From contig CM057467.1 of NCBI GenBank assembly GCA_030035585.1, positions 68,312,941-68,376,940 on the forward strand: a stretch of 64,000 bases of DNA, read 5' to 3'. This stretch comes from Dugong dugon (lineage: Eukaryota > Chordata > Mammalia > Sirenia > Dugongidae). Position 1 is the first letter of the stretch. Each line of letters opens with the position of its first letter. The notes beneath the pieces are model-generated. The model saw only the letters and a list, made by a program, of their open reading frames with translations, was not told where the DNA came from and did no database searches. The translations under genes and the position numbers were made by a program. This document shows, piece by piece, positions 58,311 through 64,000 of the stretch.

Positions 58311-59725
58311 ATTAAGACTTTGTTTTAAGCCTTGACTGTGTTGAGAAACTCACTTTGCTCCCTGTTGGGGGAGACAGATTGTTTTTGTATGCAGTTCTCT
58401 AGACCCCTTTATGCTAAAAAAATATTGAGGACCCCAAAGAGATTTAGTTTATGTGAGTTATATCTACCGCTGCTTATAATATTAGAAATTAAAACTATTT
58501 ATTACTTTATTTAAAAGTAGCTATAATAAGCTTATTATATGTTAACAAATAAAACATTTCTATTAAAAATAAGTATATTTTCCAAAACAAAAAATTACTG
58601 CATAAAATGTGCAAATGTTTTATACATTTGCATATCATTAGTATCTGATTGGATTTTGGATTCTTTATTTGTGACGGCATTCAATCTGTTGCAATGTGTT
58701 GTTTTGGGTTAAGTATATAAAGAAAATGTAGCCTCATATAGATATGTAGTTGGAAAAGGAGGAATATTCTAATAGCCTGTTTAGATTATTGTGGCTATTC
58801 TTCTTTGATACTACACCACAACTCAAGAAATGGTACTTTCATAAAGATTACTTGCAATATGGAATTAGGAGTCATACCATAACCTACTGATATCTCTACT
58901 GGCTGTTCCTCATACATGAAATGCTGTTCTGAGTTAGTATAGCAAATATATTCTCATCCTTTCATACTCTGTTACATTGAAATCCATTGGTCTAGCTTAT
59001 ACTTTGAGTGGATCTTTTACCCAAGCATAATTTTGCCATATCATGCATTTGTTATCTGGAGAATACTGATTCACTGAGTTGTGCAGATATTTCAATTTTG
59101 ACAAACATTTCATTATACAATATCAGAAAAGTGATATCACTTCCTATCTTAAATATTGGGAGGGTCTCAAGCTCAAGGTGGCAGATTCAGGTTTTCTAAA
59201 ATTCTAATTTTTGCTTGAAAGCTCAAGTTTCCTCATTGGTAAGAAATGTTGTCAGTTGTTTTCTTTGCTATGATATGCTTATTTCATTCACTTTTGAGAG
59301 TATATCTGCCAAATATACAAGACTGAATAACCATAGTCGAGTTGTCAGTCATTCTTTCAAGTAAATTTTGATGTTCCATGAAACGAGCAGCTTGTTCAGC
59401 TCTCAGTGCAGTCTCACAAGTGCTTTTTGTTCAGGACAGCCATCATACTCCAGTACGCGGCACAAGTGCTTTATGTGTACTTCCTGTTTTATCACACCAA
59501 ATATTAAAGACATGCGTTCTAAGGGACAAGGTATAATAAAATTAGTAATTGAAACTGCTTCATCAAAGACATTCTTAAGTAAAATTGGCCTTTTTTTTTT
59601 TTTTTCCCCACTGTGAGTGCAGGGTAGTGAAGAATACAATGACTACTAGTACAGTTTGGTGCCACGTACTTGTAGTCATTTTGTTTGTACTTGATTTGTA
59701 CTGAGGGGTCAGCAGCTTTACTGAC

Positions 59726-60484
59726 TGTCTTAGTACTGCTCTAACAGAAATAACACAAGTGGATGGCTTTCACAAACAGAAATATATTTTCTCACAATTT
59801 AGGAGGACAGAAGTCTGAATTCAGCATGCTAGTTCTAAGGAAGGACTTTCTCTCCTATTGGCTCTGGGGGAAGGTCCTTGTCTCTTCAGCTTCTGTTCCT
59901 TGGCTCCTTGGTGAACTTCATGTGTGTGACATCTATCTTCCCCCATCTCAGCTTATTTGCTGCTTGCTTAATGTGTTCTTTTATACAGGCAGTCCCTGGA
60001 TTACGAACAAGTTCCGTTCCTAAGTCTGTCTTTAAGTCAATTTTTCTATAAGTCCACAAACAGTTAGGTATGGCTTGTATCTAACGTCAGTTAGTCAAAT
60101 ATTTGCCTTAATATGTAGTATATAGTGTACTTTCTATGCATAAAAAAATTAAAGAAACACTTCCAGATACACAAAAACATCTTTAGCATAATAATAATAA
60201 AGTAGCGTCTGTTTGTTATTACAAACTGCTGTAAGTACCTCAAATTTTTTATGTAATCGGCTCTACAGGGATTGGTTCATAACTGTGGGTTGTATGTAAG
60301 TCGGATGTTCATAACCCGGAGACTGCCTGTATCTCAAAAGAGATTAATTTAACACACACCCTACACTAATACTGCCTCATTAACGTAACAAAAAAAACCC
60401 ATTCCCAAACAGGATTATAACCACAGGTATAGGCATTAGGATTTACAGCATGTATTTTTGGGGGATACAGTTCAATCCGTAACA
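59726..60484 (+). mobile_element. MaLR-type (MLT1-like) LTR split by a Tigger-like element
   Basis: TGTCTTAGTACTGCTCTAAC ... TTCAATCCGTAACA with TG...CA ends. The order (AACACAAGTGGATGGCTTTC; GGACAGAAGTCTGAATTCAG; GGATACAGTTCAATCC) is MaLR-like. The element at 59986-60329 interrupts it. Confidence 0.75.
59986..60329. mobile_element. Tigger/pogo-like short DNA transposon (MITE)
   Basis: 344 bp with inverted ends CAGGCAGTCCCTGGATTACG and (reverse) CAGGCAGTCTCCGGGTTATG, with TA duplicated at 59984-59985 and 60330-60331. No transposase. Confidence 0.88.
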
Positions 60485-60629
60485 CCCACTATTCCTGTTG
60501 CACCATGAGTACAAATGTCAACACAGTAGAAAAGAAAAAAAACTTGTTAGTATTATTATAAAAATAGTTTTGACCTCATGAACCTCCTGAACCGTACTTT
60601 GAGAATCACTATTTTGGTATCATGCAGTG

Positions 60630-61110
60630 TGAAATCTCATACACTGCTGGTGGCAGTGGACATTGGTACAGCTGCTTTGGAAAACAATTTGGAATCATCC
60701 ACTAATGTAAAAAATATGTATACTTTATGACTCAGCAATTCTACTCCATACAAATGCATACCAATAGACATTAACAAGAATATAGTAGCAGCATTAGCTC
60801 TATTAGTTTCAAGCTGGAAACAATCCAAACATCTGTCAACAGCAGAATAGCTAATTGCAATAAAATCATACAATGGAATACTTACGCTAAAACAGTAAAA
60901 ATGAATGAACCGCAACACACAACAATATGGATAAATCTCACTATAATTTTGAGTGAAATAAGTCAGGCATAAACAAATATATACTACATGATTACATTCA
61001 TATAAAGTTCAGAAACAGAGGAAGGTAATATAAAATTTTAATAGTTTGGGTAATGGTTACCTTTGGGGAGAAAAGAGGAGTTATTTATTGGGGAGGGGCA
61101 TGAAGGGTCT
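60630..61110 (+). mobile_element. Old L1M ORF2 end and 3' UTR, sense
   Basis: CACTGCTGGTGGCAGTGGAC, then GACTCAGCAATTCTACTCC, then TTTTGAGTGAAATAAGTCAG and TTGGGTAATGGTTACC. It ends about 190 bp before the NARS2 exon at 61304. Confidence 0.75.
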
Positions 61111-61303
61111 TCTTGATTTTAGCACTTTAAAGCAGGCATTTTCTCTTTTAAATGTGGACTGAGAACTGCCTTTATTTTTTGAGAATGACTTGTCTTCACA
61201 TAGGTTTAATAGCATTATGATTTTTAGTTGCGGCAAGTATGTGAATGTGAACAGCAAACCAAACATGTAATAGCTTTTTATAGCTTGTGTTCTTTATTTA
61301 CAG

Positions 61304-61398
61304 CCTTCAAGCAAAATGAAGGTATCTGAGGAGAATTTCTTCAATGTTCCTGCTTTCTTAACTGTCTCAGGACAACTTCATCTAGAAGTGATGTCAGG
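61304..61398 (+). CDS. NARS2: NARS2 internal exon (active-site loop region)
   Basis: A 95-bp exon of 31 codons plus two bases, reading [20 protein letters not shown] then [11 protein letters not shown]. It continues directly from the end of the previous exon. The segment [11 protein letters not shown] matches the class II aspartyl/asparaginyl pattern FLTxSxQLxLE, which lines the amino-acid and adenylate pocket. The acceptor is TTCTTTATTTACAG. The donor is AGG|GTACAG, weaker than the other two, leaving a phase 2 split glycine codon. The following exon, which should carry motif 2 (FRxE), is not in the window. Together the three exons encode 105 residues, roughly a fifth of the ~477-residue enzyme. 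Confidence 0.95.
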
Positions 61399-61869
61399 GT
61401 ACAGTTTTCTTTTCTCTTTTGCTTTAATGGACTATTGATTTTGGTTTGGGTGAGAGTGAAATAGAACTTTTCTTTCCAAAGCTTAAAACATAAAAATTGG
61501 TATTTGTCTTTATAGTTATTCCACTTGAATCCAAAAGTATATTTAGATCAACAATTTGAAAATATCCAAGTTTATTACTACAAAATCACATTAGTCTAGA
61601 CTTTTATTTTTAGTGAAAAATGTAGCACTGAAAATATGAAGATATGATATTTTTCTTTTTACTAATGTTTAGGGCCTAAATCTCAAATACATAATTAAAA
61701 TTTAAGCATAATTAATCACGTTTATGAAAGTAAGCGCAGTTCACACCTGAACCAGGTATTAGCCGATTTCGTTAGAAAAAAAAGGAACCTGGAACAGATG
61801 TTTGAATTTTTTTTCAGTTCAATTAATAAAAATAAAATTAACCCATAGAGCCATCATGAAAGACATTGT
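61399..61869 (+). other. NARS2: Start of the next NARS2 intron, unassigned
   Basis: Begins GTACAG. AT-rich, no recognised element. Confidence 0.6.
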
Positions 61870-61907
61870 GACAAATTCAAGTCTTAGAAGTCAGAACACA
61901 TAAGGTT

Positions 61908-61924
61908 TCACACACACACACACA
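61908..61924. repeat. Short (CA)n repeat
   Basis: CACACACACACACACA at the A-rich tail of the SINE that follows. Confidence 0.85.
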
Positions 61925-62104
61925 AACCCAAACCCATTGCTGTCAAATCATTTCTGACTCATAGTGACCCTATTGGACAGAGTAGAACTGCCCCATAGGG
62001 TTTCCAAGACTGTAAATCTTTATGGAAGCTGACTGCTACGTCTTTCTCCCGTGGAGCAGCTGGTGGGTTGGAACTGCCGACCTTTTAGTTAGCAGCCAGC
62101 GCTG
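61924..62104 (-). mobile_element. Afrotherian SINE (younger subtype), antisense
   Basis: AAACCCATTGCTGTCAAATC, CCCCATAGGGTTTCCAAGAC, GGAGCAGCTGGTGGGTTGGA and head TTAGCAGCCAGCGCTG. Complete. Confidence 0.9.
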
Positions 62105-62215
62105 TCAAACTTCTGGCAAGTCACTCTACTCCTTTGGGCCCAACTTTCTGATTCTTTAAAACAGGGGATTAAACAGATATTAAGGTCCTGTCTAAATCTA
62201 ACGTTCTGTAATTTT

Positions 62216-63669
62216 GTGAATAATTCAGTGCTGATTCAGCAAGTACTGAGTTTCTTTTCTCTCTCTTTGTTTTCTCATATAGGGGCTGGGGATTTTAAAA
62301 ATCTCTTCAGGAAATGGCTTGAGTGAAAAGAAGGGAATCTTTATGTGTTTCTCATTGTTGTTAAAATACACAGATAGGAAAACTCAGAGGAAATAGAATA
62401 GTTTGCATATTTGTTTTTATACATACTTCATTGGCAGGATGGAATGTCAATGGTGGTATAAAGATGCTCTCAAAAATAACATCTACTTAGATGCTTTTCT
62501 GGTTTATCTTTGAGGCAGAAAAATGTTATTTGATTATTCTAATTATGAAGTATTTGGCAGTACTATCAGAATACTATGCTGAAAAACTATTATCGTTAAT
62601 AGCCTTGTGAGATTATAGGATTTGCAAAGCTGGATGTGGGAAAGATCATGTCAGGCATGTCGTGGAAAGTTCCTTATGCCTGTCAAAGGATCATTTTCAA
62701 AAATTAAAAACATGACTCTCATACAAATCTGAAATGAACAGGTGTCAAAGATTTTTTTCAATTCACTAATTACTTAGGGAAGAAGTAACATAATAAGACT
62801 AGTTTAATTGGACATCTGAGGAAGCCTGTATTCACAGGCAATTTAATAAAGGAATTTTAGAATAAGATTGGTTAGGGTAGTTACAACCTGGTTAAAGTCC
62901 TGTAGACCAATAAACTCTAATTTTTAGGGTTATCTCTACTACCTGACAGAAATTATTTTCATCTCTACTGGACAAAAATCTACAAGTTTACATGTAACCT
63001 CGCCTAGTCTGGGATGTTTAATTCAGAAGTAAATAGAATAGTGGACCAAAGTACATTTCCTTAAGTAATTAAATAATCTTTGAATGGGTCTATGTCCCCA
63101 TATGATATTGAAAGGACATGTTATCCACCTTTCGGCCTTATTTCCAAGTGTTGGATAACCTTTCTTAACAGCCTTTCAGTATTTATTTAGTTTATCATGA
63201 TATAGGAAAGCTATAAGTTTACCAAACATTTGATATTTGTGGAAAGAAGCAAATACTCTTTGCTTCCCTATTATAATACCACTAGTGTATTAACTATGTT
63301 CCCTCCTTCTCAGTAAAGTGCAGTGAACCACAGAACATAGTGTACAGTGAAACTTGACAGAAGATTAAATTGGCACAATACTAGGTTTTATGATTTTTAA
63401 TGTGTTATAAAGTGTTTCTAATAATGTCAATGTTCCTAGTTTAATATGCGTAGTTCTATGACTATTAATATACAGTACATCATGTTTCAGATTAATGCAT
63501 AATCTGATCTCCAGTAGAATATTGTTGGTCCTATTAACCCTCAGCTTTTTCTTTAGTTTTACTTAACAGACTAATAAAATGGAGAAAATGGTAGTTAAAT
63601 TTAGAAGCATGACATTTTCCAAAATGATATCTATGTTGGTTAAGTAGGCTTACAGCTACCTTTTAAAGT
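62216..63669. other. Unassigned intronic stretch
   Basis: No coding sequence. The next NARS2 exon was looked for and not found. Confidence 0.5.
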
Positions 63670-64000
63670 TAAAAAATATATATTTAAATAAACTTTATAT
63701 TTTTGAATAATATTGAGATTTATAGAAAAGTGGCAAATGTAGTACAGAGAGTTCCTGTATAATCCTCACCCAGTTTCCTCCATTATTAACTTCTTATATT
63801 ACCATGGCACGTTTGTCAAAACTAAGAACTTGATGTTAGCACACATTGCTATTAACTTAATTCCAGACTTTATTTGGATTTCACCAGTTTTTCTATTAAT
63901 GTCTTCTTTCTGTTCTAGGATCTAATTCAGGTACCACTTTACATTTATTTGTCATGTTTCCCCACTCTCCCCTAGTCTGTGGGAGTTTCTCAGTCTGTCT
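63670..64000 (-). mobile_element. Old L1M 3' UTR, antisense, running off the window
   Basis: TAGTACAGAGAGTTCCTGTA, CCTCACCCAGTTTCCTCCAT and GGATCTAATTCAGGTACC are characteristic of L1M 3' UTRs. Confidence 0.65.

Larger units (their letters stand above)
58391..60613 (-). mobile_element. hAT-like DNA transposon relic
   Basis: Left end GCAGTTCTCTAGACCCCTTT; right end CGTACTTTGAGAATCACT, which read in reverse gives AGTGATTCTCAAAGTACG, a hAT-type terminus. The interior matches a widespread mammalian hAT relic (AGGACCCCAAAGAGATTTAG; ATTGAAATCCATTGGTCTAG). On the - strand it decodes to broken transposase-like sequence. An LTR (59726-60484) splits it. The family (Zaphod/Tip100-like) is uncertain. 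Confidence 0.55.
17379..61303 (+). other. NARS2: NARS2 intron, ~43.9 kb
   Basis: Runs from the GTAAGT donor to the CAG acceptor at 61301-61303, phase 0. It contains two young L1 insertions in opposite orientation, a 3'-truncated RTE, several SINEs, solo LTRs and DNA-transposon relics. No NARS2 residues are missing between the flanking exons, so no skipped exon need be sought here. Confidence 0.88.
61870..62215 (+). mobile_element. MIR split by a SINE
   Basis: Left part near 61875-61905 is weak. The right part at 62106-62215 (TGGCAAGTCACTCTACTCCT; TTAAGGTCCTGTCTAAATCT) is clearly MIR. Confidence 0.6.

Noticed and set aside
60637-60918. 93-codon - strand ORF near the last exon
   Set aside because: It is the reverse of an old sense L1 ORF2 fragment.

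Overview
This is mammalian nuclear DNA, most likely elephant (Proboscidea) or at least Afrotheria. The signs are many copies of the tRNA-derived Afrotherian SINE (head GGAGCCCTGGTGGC, tail ending AATCGACTCGACGGCA), BovB-like RTE LINEs sharing that tail, and a long (~8 kb) L1 type whose 3' UTR is reused throughout. Three splice-flanked coding segments at 147-287, 17298-17378 and 61304-61398 read as consecutive parts of one protein on the + strand. I recognise it as NARS2, mitochondrial asparaginyl-tRNA synthetase. The window is therefore the middle of NARS2, with one complete ~17.0 kb intron, one complete ~43.9 kb intron and the start of a third.

Layout. 480-12300: an old antisense L1 broken open by a younger 5'-truncated L1 (13-bp target duplication) and by an RTE, which itself carries a SINE and a solo MaLR-type LTR. 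12345-17297: SINEs, a short Tigger-like element with TA duplications and a MIR. 17515-28750: an RTE 3' piece, an unassigned stretch with an ~89-bp tandem repeat, a 3'-truncated RTE, L1 and MIR fragments, SINEs. 29276-37346: an ~8.07 kb full-length antisense L1 (copy A). 37386-41725: SINEs, an ancient repeat, a solo LTR. 42062-51372: a sense L1 (copy B) plus a second L1 piece (copy C) inside one 16-bp target duplication. 51389-57170: mostly unassigned sequence, a SINE, a MIR and another truncated L1. 58391-60613: a hAT-like relic split by a MaLR LTR that is itself split by a Tigger-like element. About 60% of the window can be assigned to mobile elements by eye.

The most unusual feature is the relation between L1 copies A and B, which lie in opposite orientation. 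Over about 3.1 kb (33.18-36.30 kb against 42.06-45.19 kb) they are almost identical with no net indel, including several disabling lesions. Further into ORF2 they differ at about 14% of residues. This mosaic points to gene conversion or another inverted-repeat exchange, or to an assembly artefact. No new protein-coding system was found: every long ORF outside NARS2 is LINE-derived or unsupported.
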